A program made the position numbers and the translations under genes. 64,000 bases of DNA from PXAP01 sp964421595 (GTDB lineage Bacteria; Bacteroidota; Bacteroidia; Bacteroidales; PUMT01). Positions 36,374 to 46,376 of this stretch are shown here, one piece after another. Where the stretch lies: positions 19,768-83,767 of the forward strand of contig CAYQXY010000023.1 of the NCBI GenBank assembly GCA_964421595.1, given 5' to 3'. The number at the start of each line of letters is the position of its first letter. The first letter of the stretch is position 1. The notes below the pieces were generated by a model. That model was not told where the DNA came from and made no database searches. It saw only the letters and a program-made list of their open reading frames with translations.

Positions 36374-37774
36374 ATGAAAAAGATTTTTTATTTAATTGCT
36401 TTGTTAGCCTGCTTTTCCGGATGTACAAAAGAGGTTGATAGCTATCTGGAAGTTTTTCCCCTCAGACCGGAAATTGCATCAGGAGATCCTAATGCATCTT
36501 TTCCCAATTTCAAAACCCCACCATATAAAATTCCTGAGGTAAAAACTGAAAACGCTTTCAATAATAAGATATATTTCGATCCTGGTTACAAGGGAAAAGA
36601 TTCAAACGGAACAAAAGATAAACCATACACAGATTTTAACAAACAATATTTGAAAGGGATACCTTCCAACACGGCTTTTCTTTTTAAAAGAGGAACATCT
36701 CACCCGAAAATTGGCCGGCAGGTTAAGGAGGGGGATTCTTATTATCCTCACATGCTGTATAATAATAATCTGATAGGAGCCTATGGTGAAGGTCCAAGGC
36801 CTGTTATAGAAGGGTTTTTTATTATGGCAGGCTCCCATCATTTAACCATAAGAGACCTTGATATTAAAGCAGAATCGCAGGCAGGATATGATGCAGTTGT
36901 TTACATTCACAGAACCAAAGATGGCGAGTATATTTTTTGTAGCAACATCACCATTGCCCACTGCGAAATTGCAGGTGTTCATAACCCCGGTAATTATCAT
37001 AACCCGACCCCTTATCCTTTTTTTGGTATCAGGTTTTTCTGCGATAATTTTACCATTTATAATTCCATTATACGAGATACCTGGCAACATGGCATAATTG
37101 CTGAAAGGGGAACTGATTTTAAACTCGTCAGAAACTGGATTTATGATGTAGTTCATCAGGATCAGAGAGCGCAGGACGAAGGTTGGCCTACAAAGAACAG
37201 CAATGACCCCTGGGCATATGAACACAACAATAGTACTTCCAAAGCCGGATGGGGCAATTGCATCTTTGTTGCTCCATATGTTAATACAACAAATCATTAT
37301 GTGGCTGGCAATCTAATGGACCGAAGCAGATATCGCTGGAAGGCAGCTTATATTTCTGGAGCCGACTGGGATGCACCCTATTCGAATCTGGTTCTTGAAT
37401 ACAACACATTCATTGCTCCTAAGGCATCAAAGGCCGGGGGCGTAGCAGTAAATTGGGGAGCTCCCCGGGGAAGCATTTTCAGGAAAAATGTTATTGATTG
37501 TTCAAACGGGGGGACAGAAGGGACACAACCAGCACTGGTGGGGCGGTCAGGCAGATTGAAAGACCACGTAGCTCAAAATCATCCCTACGGCGTGTATGAT
37601 AACCATATGATCAGACCTCACGCCGGATTTTCATTAACTGGAAATGATAAAGATGAGGTATCTGTAAAGAACAAATTATTTGATTCATGGACTGAATATC
37701 AGACATTTTTAAAGACAAATGAGCCTGTGGGTTCAGACATTGATCCAAATGATTTCTGGCAGGGAAAATATTAA
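36374..37774 (+). CDS. Right-handed parallel beta-helix lipoprotein, copy 1
   Basis: 466 aa. It has a lipoprotein signal with Cys17 (ALLACFSGC). A spacer of about 50 residues follows, then 'YFDPGYKGKDSNGTKDKPY', the start of a parallel beta-helix (about residues 70-420). Its coils carry repeats such as 'HLTIRDLDIKAES', 'NITIAHCEIAGVHNPG', 'NFTIYNSIIRDTWQHGI' and 'LVLEYNTFIAPKAS'. The fold is shared by polysaccharide lyases and by AlgG-type epimerases, and it suggests a sugar-polymer enzyme in the periplasm or on the surface. No specific family is recognised. Codons for about residues 127-349 are identical base for base to copy 2. It forms a separate, probably LytTR-regulated unit. Confidence 0.88.
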   Translation: MKKIFYLIALLACFSGCTKEVDSYLEVFPLRPEIASGDPNASFPNFKTPPYKIPEVKTENAFNNKIYFDPGYKGKDSNGTKDKPYTDFNKQYLKGIPSNTAFLFKRGTSHPKIGRQVKEGDSYYPHMLYNNNLIGAYGEGPRPVIEGFFIMAGSHHLTIRDLDIKAESQAGYDAVVYIHRTKDGEYIFCSNITIAHCEIAGVHNPGNYHNPTPYPFFGIRFFCDNFTIYNSIIRDTWQHGIIAERGTDFKLVRNWIYDVVHQDQRAQDEGWPTKNSNDPWAYEHNNSTSKAGWGNCIFVAPYVNTTNHYVAGNLMDRSRYRWKAAYISGADWDAPYSNLVLEYNTFIAPKASKAGGVAVNWGAPRGSIFRKNVIDCSNGGTEGTQPALVGRSGRLKDHVAQNHPYGVYDNHMIRPHAGFSLTGNDKDEVSVKNKLFDSWTEYQTFLKTNEPVGSDIDPNDFWQGKY

Positions 37775-38009
37775 AAAGTCATTGAGAAATTATAGTTTTT
37801 ATCCGGGGAGTCTGGTTTATTGTTATACAGGAGAGTAACTGATAATACCGGAATGTAAATAAGATTATTAACGATCCGGAACACTAAAAACCAGTAGTAT
37901 TGAATGACTAAATTAATTAACCTCCTGTTTTCATAACCGCAAATTTCATTTATACTGTTCATTATTAGATAACCCTTTTTCAAATTTTTACTCGACCAGT
38001 TTATTACTG

Positions 38010-38040
38010 CCCCCTTACTGTTAATCCGTAAGGGGGTTTA
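38010..38040 (+). terminator. Rho-independent terminator after beta-helix copy 1
   Basis: Stem CCCCCTTAC / GTAAGGGGG (9 bp, 9-nt loop) followed by TTTATTATTT. Confidence 0.85.
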
Positions 38041-38219
38041 TTATTTCCTGCTCTGCGATCAGCCTTGTTGTAATTGCCATTCATGTTAGTTTCGGGATGT
38101 GTCCAAATTAATCCCGGTAACGATACTCTTTATTTCCCAATGCATTTTGCTGTAAAACAACGGTTAATTTTTTTTATTCTTTTTATGTCACTTTTTTCAA
38201 AATAATGAAACAAAAAAAA

Positions 38220-38273
38220 ATGACGAACGTATCAAAATTAGTGACGAACGTTCCGATAGTAGTGACAGAAAGA
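38220..38273. promoter_or_regulatory. Three direct repeats at 21-bp spacing, LytTR-like binding sites (copy 2)
   Basis: ATGACGAACGTA (38220), GTGACGAACGTT (38241) and GTGACAGAAAGA (38262) recur at exactly 21 bp. On the minus strand the first two give TACGTTCGT and AACGTTCGT, both fitting all 9 positions of the LytTR consensus. The third matches only weakly, as in copy 1. The surrounding DNA has diverged from copy 1, so the spacing seems to be under selection. Confidence 0.72.
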
Positions 38274-38356
38274 TTATGAATTTAGAAAGTCAGGAAATTA
38301 TAAAAGAAGATATGTATTGGTCGCCTTAATTATATCAAATAAATAACATCACATAT

Positions 38357-39757
38357 ATGAAAAAGATTTTTTATTTAATTGCTTTGATGGTATGCTTTTC
38401 AGGATGCACAAAAGACGTAGACAACTATCTTGAAATTCGCCCTCTCAGGCCTGAATTACCTTCTGCCAGCCCCGATGCACCTACTCCTAAACTTAAAACC
38501 CCGCCGTATAAAATTCCTGAAGTAAAAACAGAGAGCGCTTTCAAGTATAAGATTTACTTCGATCCTGATTACAGGGGAAATGACTCAAACGGAACAAAAG
38601 ATAAACCATACACAGATTTTAACAAACAATATTCGAAAGGGATACCTTCCAATACGGCTTTTCTTTTTAAAAGAGGAACTTCCCATCCGAAAATTGGACG
38701 GCAGGTTAAGGAGGGGAATTCTTTTTATTCAAATATGCTGTATAATAATAATCTGATAGGAGCCTATGGTGAAGGTCCAAGGCCTGTTATAGAAGGGTTT
38801 TTTATTATGGCAGGCTCCCATCATTTAACCATAAGAGACCTTGATATTAAAGCAGAATCGCAGGCAGGATATGATGCAGTTGTTTACATTCACAGAACCA
38901 AAGATGGCGAGTATATTTTTTGTAGCAACATCACCATTGCCCACTGCGAAATTGCAGGTGTTCATAACCCCGGTAATTATCATAACCCGACCCCTTATCC
39001 TTTTTTTGGTATCAGGTTTTTCTGCGATAATTTTACCATTTATAATTCCATTATACGAGATACCTGGCAACATGGCATAATTGCTGAAAGGGGAACTGAT
39101 TTTAAACTCGTCAGAAACTGGATTTATGATGTAGTTCATCAGGATCAGAGAGCGCAGGACGAAGGTTGGCCTACAAAGAACAGCAATGACCCCTGGGCAT
39201 ATGAACACAACAATAGTACTTCCAAAGCCGGATGGGGCAATTGCATCTTTGTTGCTCCATATGTTAATACAACAAATCATTATGTGGCTGGCAATCTAAT
39301 GGACCGAAGCAGATATCGCTGGAAGGCAGCTTATATTTCTGGAGCCGACTGGGATGCACCCTATTCGAATCTGGTTCTTGAATACAACACATTCATTGCT
39401 CCAAAGGCATCAAGCGCCGGGGGCGTAGCAGTAAACTGGGGAGCTCCCCAGGGAAGCATTTTCAGGAAGAATGTTATTGATTGTTCAAACGGGGGAACAC
39501 AAGTGACACAGTTTGCGCTGGTGGGGCGGTCAGGCAGATTGAAAGACCACGTTGAGCAAAATCATCCCTACGGCGTGTATGATAACCATATGATCAGACC
39601 TCACTCCGGATTTTCATTAACTGGAAATGATACAGGTGAAGTAACTGTCAAAAACAAATTATTTGATTCATGGGATGAATATCAGACATTTTTAAAGACA
39701 AATGAGCCTGTGGGTTCAGATATTGATCCAAATGATTTCTGGCAGGGACAATATTAA
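38357..39757 (+). CDS. Right-handed parallel beta-helix lipoprotein, copy 2
   Basis: 466 aa, close paralogue of the gene at 36374 with the same signal (Cys17, ALMVCFSGC) and the same ends ('VGSDIDPNDFWQGQY'). Differences are concentrated in residues 1-125 (for example the spacer after the lipobox) and after residue 350. The segment 38735-39402 is identical to 36752-37419 over 668 bp. This indicates recent gene conversion or selective homogenisation of the beta-helix core. It is closed by a strong hairpin about 60 bp downstream. The function is as unclear as for copy 1; lyase or epimerase activity is inferred from the fold only. Confidence 0.88.
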   Translation: MKKIFYLIALMVCFSGCTKDVDNYLEIRPLRPELPSASPDAPTPKLKTPPYKIPEVKTESAFKYKIYFDPDYRGNDSNGTKDKPYTDFNKQYSKGIPSNTAFLFKRGTSHPKIGRQVKEGNSFYSNMLYNNNLIGAYGEGPRPVIEGFFIMAGSHHLTIRDLDIKAESQAGYDAVVYIHRTKDGEYIFCSNITIAHCEIAGVHNPGNYHNPTPYPFFGIRFFCDNFTIYNSIIRDTWQHGIIAERGTDFKLVRNWIYDVVHQDQRAQDEGWPTKNSNDPWAYEHNNSTSKAGWGNCIFVAPYVNTTNHYVAGNLMDRSRYRWKAAYISGADWDAPYSNLVLEYNTFIAPKASSAGGVAVNWGAPQGSIFRKNVIDCSNGGTQVTQFALVGRSGRLKDHVEQNHPYGVYDNHMIRPHSGFSLTGNDTGEVTVKNKLFDSWDEYQTFLKTNEPVGSDIDPNDFWQGQY

Positions 39758-39815
39758 AGAATCATTGAGAAAATCTTCAGAAACCCTTACCGGGAATAAT
39801 AGCCATTCCAAAATA

Positions 39816-39850
39816 CCGGGTTATGCAGCCTCCTGCATAACCCGGTTCTG
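39816..39850 (+). terminator. Rho-independent terminator after beta-helix copy 2
   Basis: Perfect 13-bp stem CCGGGTTATGCAG / CTGCATAACCCGG with a 4-nt loop (CCTC), followed by TTCTGTATT. Confidence 0.8.
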
Positions 39851-39863
39851 TATTCTGTAAAAG

Positions 39864-39990
39864 TCCCATATGTCAGAGCACACAAATAGAAGTGGATAAT
39901 CCATGTATGGTATTTCGTGATGACCAATTACCTGGTAAATATACATTTCTTATATTTATACAGATTACTGCTGTATTTTATTCGGATTAG
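39864..39990 (+). repeat. Copy I of the dispersed intergenic element
   Basis: Contains TCCCATATGTCAGAGCACAC, AAATAGAAGTGG, GATGACCAATTACCTGG and ATTCGGAT in the same order and similar spacing as the copy at 52673-52803. Both lie just downstream of a beta-helix gene. Confidence 0.5.
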
Positions 39991-40823
39991 GTTTTCCGGT
40001 AATTCAACAATGAAAATTACCTTGTTTTCACAGCAGCCAGTCTCAGGAAATTTTATCAACACCATGTTAGTATATTTCTGTTTTTCCTGATTATGTAAGT
40101 ACCCGGTAATGAAGCATGAAATCTTGTTTGATTTTATCTAAAAGAATAAAATGTTGAAAATGTAGAATATTCATGAACATTCTTCTTTCTGCGGCGTTTT
40201 ATCAGAAATTTTGGTTTTATATATGTAACCTGACTAACTTCCAAATTCCGGTTTGATATCTCCCTTACAACTCTGGTATTCTATTATTGATGTTATGCAG
40301 GGTTAATAGATTAAAACTATAGGCTATCCTTTGTTCCAAATGAAAACCATTAAGAGAATTTGTGCATATCAGACCATTAAATCCATATTCAAATAGAGTA
40401 ATACATGGTTTTTTCCGGATATAATGTTTATAAACAAGGGATCTCCCATTTACAAAAAAATATTAAATTTGGAATAAACATAAATTATAATTTAAAATAA
40501 CATAAGCTTTCACTATGGTAAAGAAATCAACCCGAATACATTAAAAGAAACGAAGGAATAGTTCTATTGCTGCTGTCTTTATCAGTCTGATACTTCGAAC
40601 CATTTGATTCTGTATAGCTTTAGGATACTGATTGGGTTTTGTCATTATGGCGGCTTTTGTATATTGCTGTATTTTACTATTAATCCAGCATCCTGAAAGA
40701 ACTTTCATTTTACCTGTTTTTAACAGCAAAGATAATCCCTTATAAGATAAGCTCCTGAAAATGGCAGAACCGATGGCCTTAAAATAAATCAATTTTGTAT
40801 TAACAGTTTATTACTTAATTAGC
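39991..40823. other. AT-rich gap without a recognised gene
   Basis: About 830 bp upstream of the bi-domain oxidoreductase. An 83-codon minus-strand ORF (40541-40792) shows no domain or signal and is not called. The gap may be decayed sequence plus a promoter; I see no further structure. Confidence 0.4.
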
Positions 40824-42974
40824 ATGAAACAAATTGCTCAGAATTTAAAGAAAAAATCATTGACTCTTGAAGATGTGCCGGTTCCTGTCTGCAAATCAGG
40901 TGGGGTACTTGTAAAAACTATTTATTCGGCAGTCAGTGTTGGTACCGAGGTAATGAAATTAAAAAACGCTGACCTGAGTTATATTCAGATGGCCAGAAAG
41001 AAACCTGAGCAGGTTAAGGAAGTGATAAATACTTTTACTCAACTTGGACCAGTAGCGACTTACAGGAAGGTCATGAATAAGCTTGATTCATTCTCCCCGC
41101 TAGGATACAGTCTTGTTGGTGAGGTGATTGAAGTAGGCAATGGTGTTGATGGGTTTAAGAAAGGAGATATTGTTGCATGTGGAGGAGCTGGTTATGCGAA
41201 TCATTCAGAAATAAATTTTGTTCCTAAAAATCTATGCGCCAAAGTACCTGATGGGGTTGAATTAAGGGAGGCCTCCTTAACGACAATAGCATCAATTGCT
41301 ATGCAGGGATACCGACAATCCCGTTCTCAAATTGGCGAGAATATTGCAGTTATAGGACTGGGACTTTTAGGGCAAATTCTGATTCAGATTATTAATGCAA
41401 ATGGCTGCAGAGCTTTTGGTTTTGATATTTCAAAGTCAAAGTGTGATCTTGCCATTCGCAACGGAGCATATTTTGCTGAGGTTGCTAACAAAACAAATTT
41501 TGAAGAGGAGATTGGTATCCGGACCAATGGGTTTGGTTGCGATTCTGTAATAATTACGACAGGGACTTCAAGTAACGACCCGATTATACTTGCCGGGAAG
41601 ATTGCAAGAGATAAAGCAAAAATTGTTGATATAGGGATTACAAAAATGGATCTGCCCTGGGATTTATATTACCACAAGGAGTTGGATTTCAGGTTTTCAA
41701 GATCATATGGTCCAGGAAGATATGATCCCGGATACGAGGAAAATGGAGTTGATTATCCTATTGGCTATGTTCGATGGACGGAACAAAGGAACATGATGTC
41801 TGTACTGCAACTTTTGAAAGATCAAAAAATAAGCTTCAAAAATCTTATATCGCACGAGTTCAATTTCAGCGAATCGGAAACAGTCTTTCCTAAAATCAAG
41901 GATGGCAATGAAGAATACTTGGGTGTTGTCTTAAAATATAATGGAGATGTCAGCACAGAAGTAAAAAGTATTCATCTTAAAAATATGTCGTCAGAAAACC
42001 CTCGGGAAATCAGGGCAGGGATGATTGGCGCTGGTAATTATGCCAGTACCATGTTGCTACCTTTCCTTAAAGGTAAGGTTGATCTTGTTGGTATTGCAAC
42101 TGCTACCGGTATAAACGCAAAGGATAAAGCCAAAAAATTCGGGTTTAACTATGCTACGACTGACTATAAAGGAATGCTTGCAGATAAAGAAATTAATACT
42201 GTCTTAATAGCTACCAGGCATAACCAGCATGCGAAAATGGTAACTGACGCACTGGAAAACGGGAAAAATGTTTACGTCGAGAAACCTTTGGCAATTTCGC
42301 TTAATGAGCTTAGATCTGTTGCAAAAACTTACTCGGAAAGCGGAAAAATCCTTATGGTTGGATATAACCGGCGTTTCTCTTCATCTGTTCAATTCCTGAA
42401 AAAACAATTAAAAAAAGATGTCGCATACTCTGTCTTTTATCAGGTAAATGCCGGGTTCATTCCTATGGACAAATGGTACCAGTCGCCTGAACAAGGTGGG
42501 CGGATAATTGGAGAGGCATGTCATTTCATCGATACACTTCAGTATCTGCTCGATGCCGACCCGGTTGAGGTCTTTGCAAATTCAACTTCTGTCAATGGTA
42601 TGCCTGATCAGGATAACATCTTTATTACCATAAAATTTACTAACGGATCATCCTGTGTACTGGCTTATGTTGCCGACGGTGATAAGAATTACTCAAAAGA
42701 AAAGATTCTGATAACAGGTTACAGGACTAATATTGAATTCGATAATTTTAAATCTATAACAACCTATAAAGATGGTAAGGTTTCAAAGAAAAAATTTCTG
42801 TCACTTGATAAAGGCCAGGAAACTGAAATGAATATCCTTATAGATTCAATCAAAACCGGGAAAATGCCTGTACCGGTTAATTCTTTGCTCTTAAATACTT
42901 ATGCAACAATAATGGCGATTGAAAGCCTGAAAACCAGGCAAAGTTATAGTATTAATTTGGAAGACCTGGCATGA
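40824..42974 (+). CDS. Bi-domain oxidoreductase: zinc-type dehydrogenase fused to Gfo/Idh/MocA domain
   Basis: 716 aa. Residues 1 to about 350 form a medium-chain dehydrogenase/reductase with 'GYSLVGEVIEVGNGVDGFKKGD', 'NIAVIGLGLLGQILIQI' and 'TTGTSSNDPI'. Residues about 390-716 are a Gfo/Idh/MocA dehydrogenase with 'RAGMIGAGNYASTMLLPFL', 'NVYVEKPLAISLNEL' (EKP motif) and 'GEACHFIDTLQYLL'. Such fusions are regular neighbours of heparinase II/III-like genes in polysaccharide loci, as here, where the two genes overlap by 4 bp. They are thought to oxidise or reduce a sugar nucleotide; the exact reaction is unknown. Confidence 0.92.
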   Translation: MKQIAQNLKKKSLTLEDVPVPVCKSGGVLVKTIYSAVSVGTEVMKLKNADLSYIQMARKKPEQVKEVINTFTQLGPVATYRKVMNKLDSFSPLGYSLVGEVIEVGNGVDGFKKGDIVACGGAGYANHSEINFVPKNLCAKVPDGVELREASLTTIASIAMQGYRQSRSQIGENIAVIGLGLLGQILIQIINANGCRAFGFDISKSKCDLAIRNGAYFAEVANKTNFEEEIGIRTNGFGCDSVIITTGTSSNDPIILAGKIARDKAKIVDIGITKMDLPWDLYYHKELDFRFSRSYGPGRYDPGYEENGVDYPIGYVRWTEQRNMMSVLQLLKDQKISFKNLISHEFNFSESETVFPKIKDGNEEYLGVVLKYNGDVSTEVKSIHLKNMSSENPREIRAGMIGAGNYASTMLLPFLKGKVDLVGIATATGINAKDKAKKFGFNYATTDYKGMLADKEINTVLIATRHNQHAKMVTDALENGKNVYVEKPLAISLNELRSVAKTYSESGKILMVGYNRRFSSSVQFLKKQLKKDVAYSVFYQVNAGFIPMDKWYQSPEQGGRIIGEACHFIDTLQYLLDADPVEVFANSTSVNGMPDQDNIFITIKFTNGSSCVLAYVADGDKNYSKEKILITGYRTNIEFDNFKSITTYKDGKVSKKKFLSLDKGQETEMNILIDSIKTGKMPVPVNSLLLNTYATIMAIESLKTRQSYSINLEDLA

Positions 42975-44908
42975 TCTCATGGTATTTAAACAGATTACGA
43001 ACTATGTCTCCGCTGGAGATGTTTCACAGGTTTATTCAGATGGTGACATCAAGGTATGAAAAATTCTATCATACGGGTAAACCACTTAAAAAACAAAGAG
43101 TAGTTATTAACAGGAATAAATTCAGTTACAACCCCAAAGAATATGACATATACTCCGATACAATAAATATTTTTGGAAAGGAATTTGACTATTCGGATAA
43201 GACAATAGACTGGCATAAGGATATTTTCTCAGAAAAGCGTTTTCCTCTGACATTTTCAAAGTCTATAAATATCAGATACAACAAAGACTTGTCTGCCAAG
43301 AATGTATGGGAGGTCAACAGGCTTCAGTGTTTAATATTTATAGCATTAAATTATAATCATACTAAAGATATCAGGTACTTAGATCAGTTCATAGCAATAA
43401 CCACATCATGGATTGATAGTAATCCTTACCTTACGGGCGTGAACTGGTACAGCAATATCGAGGTCAATATTCGTTTAATTGTCTGGTATTATTGCTGGCA
43501 CCTTATTAATGCTGAAGAATTGATGAAACTCAATCCGGAGTTTAATGAATTTGCCGAAAACAAATGGATTCCCTCAGTTTATCAGCATTGCAAGTATTCA
43601 TATAAAAATCCTTCCAGATTTTCTTCCTCGAATAATCATCTTATTTCTGAATATGCAGGATTGTTCATAGCAAGTTCTCTATGGGTCTTTAAAGAATCAA
43701 AAAAATGGAACCGATATTCAAAAGCTGGCCTGGAAAAGGAAATAATACGCCAGTATTCTGAAAACGGGATAAACAAAGAAGAGGCTGCAGAGTATATTCA
43801 ATTTATCACTGACTTTTTCCTTTTTGCCTATATTGTTGGCGAGGATTCTTCCAACAAATTCAGCGATGGTTACAAAAGGCAGTTGAAGGAAATTCTTACA
43901 TATATCAATAATTTTATTGATATCAATGGAAATTTTCCTCAGTATGGAGACGAGGATGACGGAAAATGTGTTTTATTTGACCAAAAGGAAGATTTTAATA
44001 ATTTCAGATCGCTTCTTACCTCTGGTGCGATCATTTTCAATGATCCCCTATTCAAAGTAAAAAGTAATGGATTGGATACAAAAAATCTTGTTTTGTTCGG
44101 GGAAGATGGTATTTCAGTTTTTAACGAAATAAAAGATCAGAAACCAGATGAGAAATCGGTTTTTTACCCGGATGAAGGACACTTTATTTTCAGAAAGAGG
44201 GACAATGACAGGGAAGTATACATGCACTTTGATGCTGCTCCCCTGGGTTATTTATCAATTGCAGCTCATGGGCATGCAGATGCGTTATCCTTTATTATGC
44301 ATATTGACGGCCAGCCTGTTATAATTGATTCAGGAACATATACGTACCATACGGAACCGGAATGGCGTAAATACTTTATCGGAACCCTTGCCCATAATAC
44401 AATCAGGATCAACAGGCTTAATCAGGCTACCATAGCCGGACCCACTCTCTGGCTTAACCATTACACCACTGAAATACTGGAAGTTATTAACGGAGATATT
44501 GAAATTGTAAAAGCCAGGCACAACGGATATAAATCTGTTGGTATCACTCATTCAAGGGAAGTTGGTTTTGACAGGGAGAGTTTACATTTTATGATCTCCG
44601 ATGAGCTTAAAGCCGATAACAGTAGCAAATATTATATTGAATTTGCCTTGCATTTACATCCGCTTATGAAAATAAAAGATAATTACGACAACACGATCAG
44701 CCTGGAAAACATTAATGGTAAGAGAGGAGCATTAATTCAAATGGATAAAAAATTGTCCTATACATTAATTTGCGGGAGAAGTGAGCCCGAAATTACCGGC
44801 TGGTATTCAGGATCATTTATGCAAAAAGAGCCTGCCACTACTATTCTATGTACACTCGAAGCAACCGGACCGGTCAGGTTTGAAACAAAAATTACTGTAT
44901 CAGAGTGA
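42971..44908 (+). CDS. Heparinase II/III-family protein (alginate/uronate lyase-like)
   Basis: 645 aa. The N-terminal two thirds form an alpha-helical toroid-like domain ('WHKDIFSEKRFPLTFSKSI', 'ISEYAGLFIASSLWVF'). The C-terminal beta-sheet heparinase II/III domain begins near residue 400 with 'HFIFRKRDNDREVYMHFDAA', 'AAHGHADALSFIMHIDGQP' and 'IDSGTYTYHTEPEWR'. No signal peptide is visible, so a cytoplasmic or peripheral location is likely. This is common for such proteins in synthesis loci, where they may process or help assemble the polymer. It is translationally coupled to the bi-domain oxidoreductase. Confidence 0.9.
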   Translation: MISWYLNRLRTMSPLEMFHRFIQMVTSRYEKFYHTGKPLKKQRVVINRNKFSYNPKEYDIYSDTINIFGKEFDYSDKTIDWHKDIFSEKRFPLTFSKSINIRYNKDLSAKNVWEVNRLQCLIFIALNYNHTKDIRYLDQFIAITTSWIDSNPYLTGVNWYSNIEVNIRLIVWYYCWHLINAEELMKLNPEFNEFAENKWIPSVYQHCKYSYKNPSRFSSSNNHLISEYAGLFIASSLWVFKESKKWNRYSKAGLEKEIIRQYSENGINKEEAAEYIQFITDFFLFAYIVGEDSSNKFSDGYKRQLKEILTYINNFIDINGNFPQYGDEDDGKCVLFDQKEDFNNFRSLLTSGAIIFNDPLFKVKSNGLDTKNLVLFGEDGISVFNEIKDQKPDEKSVFYPDEGHFIFRKRDNDREVYMHFDAAPLGYLSIAAHGHADALSFIMHIDGQPVIIDSGTYTYHTEPEWRKYFIGTLAHNTIRINRLNQATIAGPTLWLNHYTTEILEVINGDIEIVKARHNGYKSVGITHSREVGFDRESLHFMISDELKADNSSKYYIEFALHLHPLMKIKDNYDNTISLENINGKRGALIQMDKKLSYTLICGRSEPEITGWYSGSFMQKEPATTILCTLEATGPVRFETKITVSE

Positions 44909-45065
44909 ATTCAGACTGCAAAGGGATATCTAATCCGTTTTGGTTAATGACATATAATACCACCAGAAATCAGATAAATAAAGTCATTCAGGGATATTTT
45001 TTAAACTTTTAGGATTCATGAGCGTTATAGTAATCCAACCTATTATTTAAATTAATTTTGCAAAT

Positions 45066-46373
45066 ATGAATATAAGTATTTTTGGGTTAGGCTATGTCGG
45101 TTGTGTTAGCATGGGTTGTCTTGCCGAGCAGGGACATCATATTATTGGTGTAGATGTGAGTGAGACCAAAGTAAATCAGGTTAATTCCGGTAAACCTACC
45201 ATTATAGAAACCGGCATTTCACAGATTTTTTCTGATCAGCACAAGGCGGGAAATATTGAAGCCACATTGGATGCCGAAGAGGCTGTTTTAAAAACAGCCA
45301 TAAGTATATTATCAGTGGGAACTCCCAGTACAGATAAAGGACATTTAAATCTTGAGTATATATTTAAAGTGTCCGAAAATATTGGCTCTGCGTTAAGGAA
45401 AAAAGATGAATTTCACATTATTGCTGTCCGCTCTACAATTATGCCCGGTACATGCGACCAGATTGCCGGAGTAATAGAAAAAGTTTCGGGTAAAAAGCGC
45501 AACAGTCATTTTGCTGTAGTGGCTAATCCCGAGTTTTTAAGAGAAGGTACAGCCATAAAGGATTATAAAAACCCTCCGTTAACTTTAATTGGATCTGATA
45601 ACACCAAGGCTGCGGAAACTGTTGCAGACCTGTACCGTCATCTTCCTGCTGAGATAATAATTGCAGATCTTAAAGTGGCTGAAATCCTCAAATATGTAAA
45701 CAACACATATCATGCCCTTAAGGTATCGTTTGGAAATGAGGTGGGTAATATCTGTAAGGAACTTCAGATAGATTCACATGCGGTTATGGATATTTTCTGT
45801 AAAGACACACAGTTGAATATTTCTCCCTATTATTTTAAACCCGGCTTTGCATACGGGGGATCATGTCTTCCAAAAGATTTAAGGGGTCTTCAGACTCTTG
45901 CTCATGATTTGTATGTTGAAGTGCCATTGATCAATAGTATTCACAAAACAAATGAGGTTCAGATTAAGCGGGCGGTAAACATCCTTTCAAAATACCCGGG
46001 TAAAACACTTGGCTTTCTCGGACTTAGTTTTAAGGCCGGAACCGATGATTTGAGAAACAGTCCGGCAGTGGCAGTAATAGAAACTCTTCTGGGTAAAGGT
46101 TGTGATATTATGATTTATGACCAGAATATCAATTTAAGCATGCTTACCGGTACAAATAAGGAGTTTATTGATTCCAGGATACCTCATCTGTCAGCTCTGT
46201 TGCGGACCGATATAAATGAAGTGGTAAACGAAAGTGATGTAATAATTATCAATAACAAAGAGCCTGAGTTTAATAATGCTGTAATGGCTGCAGAGGATAA
46301 GGTAATTATAGACTTTGTCAGAATTAATGGAGAAATCCTTTCAAATGGTAATTATATAGGAATAAACTGGTAG
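45066..46373 (+). CDS. algD: GDP-mannose 6-dehydrogenase-like nucleotide sugar dehydrogenase
   Basis: 435 aa. It begins 'MNISIFGLGYVGCVSMGCLA', with 'VRSTIMPGTCDQIAGVIE' and 'VANPEFLREGTAIKDY'. The catalytic Cys is in 'KPGFAYGGSCLPKDLRGLQT', then 'LGFLGLSFKAGTDDLRNSP'. The last two strings are closer to AlgD (GDP-mannose dehydrogenase of alginate synthesis) than to UDP-glucose dehydrogenase. The product would be GDP-mannuronate. The gene symbol is by resemblance. It is followed by a glycosyltransferase 3 bp after its stop. Confidence 0.83.
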   Translation: MNISIFGLGYVGCVSMGCLAEQGHHIIGVDVSETKVNQVNSGKPTIIETGISQIFSDQHKAGNIEATLDAEEAVLKTAISILSVGTPSTDKGHLNLEYIFKVSENIGSALRKKDEFHIIAVRSTIMPGTCDQIAGVIEKVSGKKRNSHFAVVANPEFLREGTAIKDYKNPPLTLIGSDNTKAAETVADLYRHLPAEIIIADLKVAEILKYVNNTYHALKVSFGNEVGNICKELQIDSHAVMDIFCKDTQLNISPYYFKPGFAYGGSCLPKDLRGLQTLAHDLYVEVPLINSIHKTNEVQIKRAVNILSKYPGKTLGFLGLSFKAGTDDLRNSPAVAVIETLLGKGCDIMIYDQNINLSMLTGTNKEFIDSRIPHLSALLRTDINEVVNESDVIIINNKEPEFNNAVMAAEDKVIIDFVRINGEILSNGNYIGINW

Positions 46374-46376
46374 CAT

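Larger units (their letters stand above)
37775..38356. other. Spacer between the two beta-helix lipoprotein genes
   Basis: 582 bp containing a terminator (38010-38040), a LytTR-like array (38220-38273) and a short leader similar to that of copy 1 (AATTATATCAAATAAATAA, then ATATG). No gene is seen in it. Confidence 0.6.

Noticed and set aside
36842..37297. 151-codon antisense ORF kept identically in both beta-helix genes
   Set aside because: It lies entirely within the block of perfect nucleotide identity, so conservation is explained by gene conversion; it overlaps a clear coding frame.
40541..40792. 83-codon minus-strand ORF in the gap before the bi-domain oxidoreductase
   Set aside because: No signal, domain or recognisable composition, and a high share of basic residues as expected from AT-rich spacer; no leader support.
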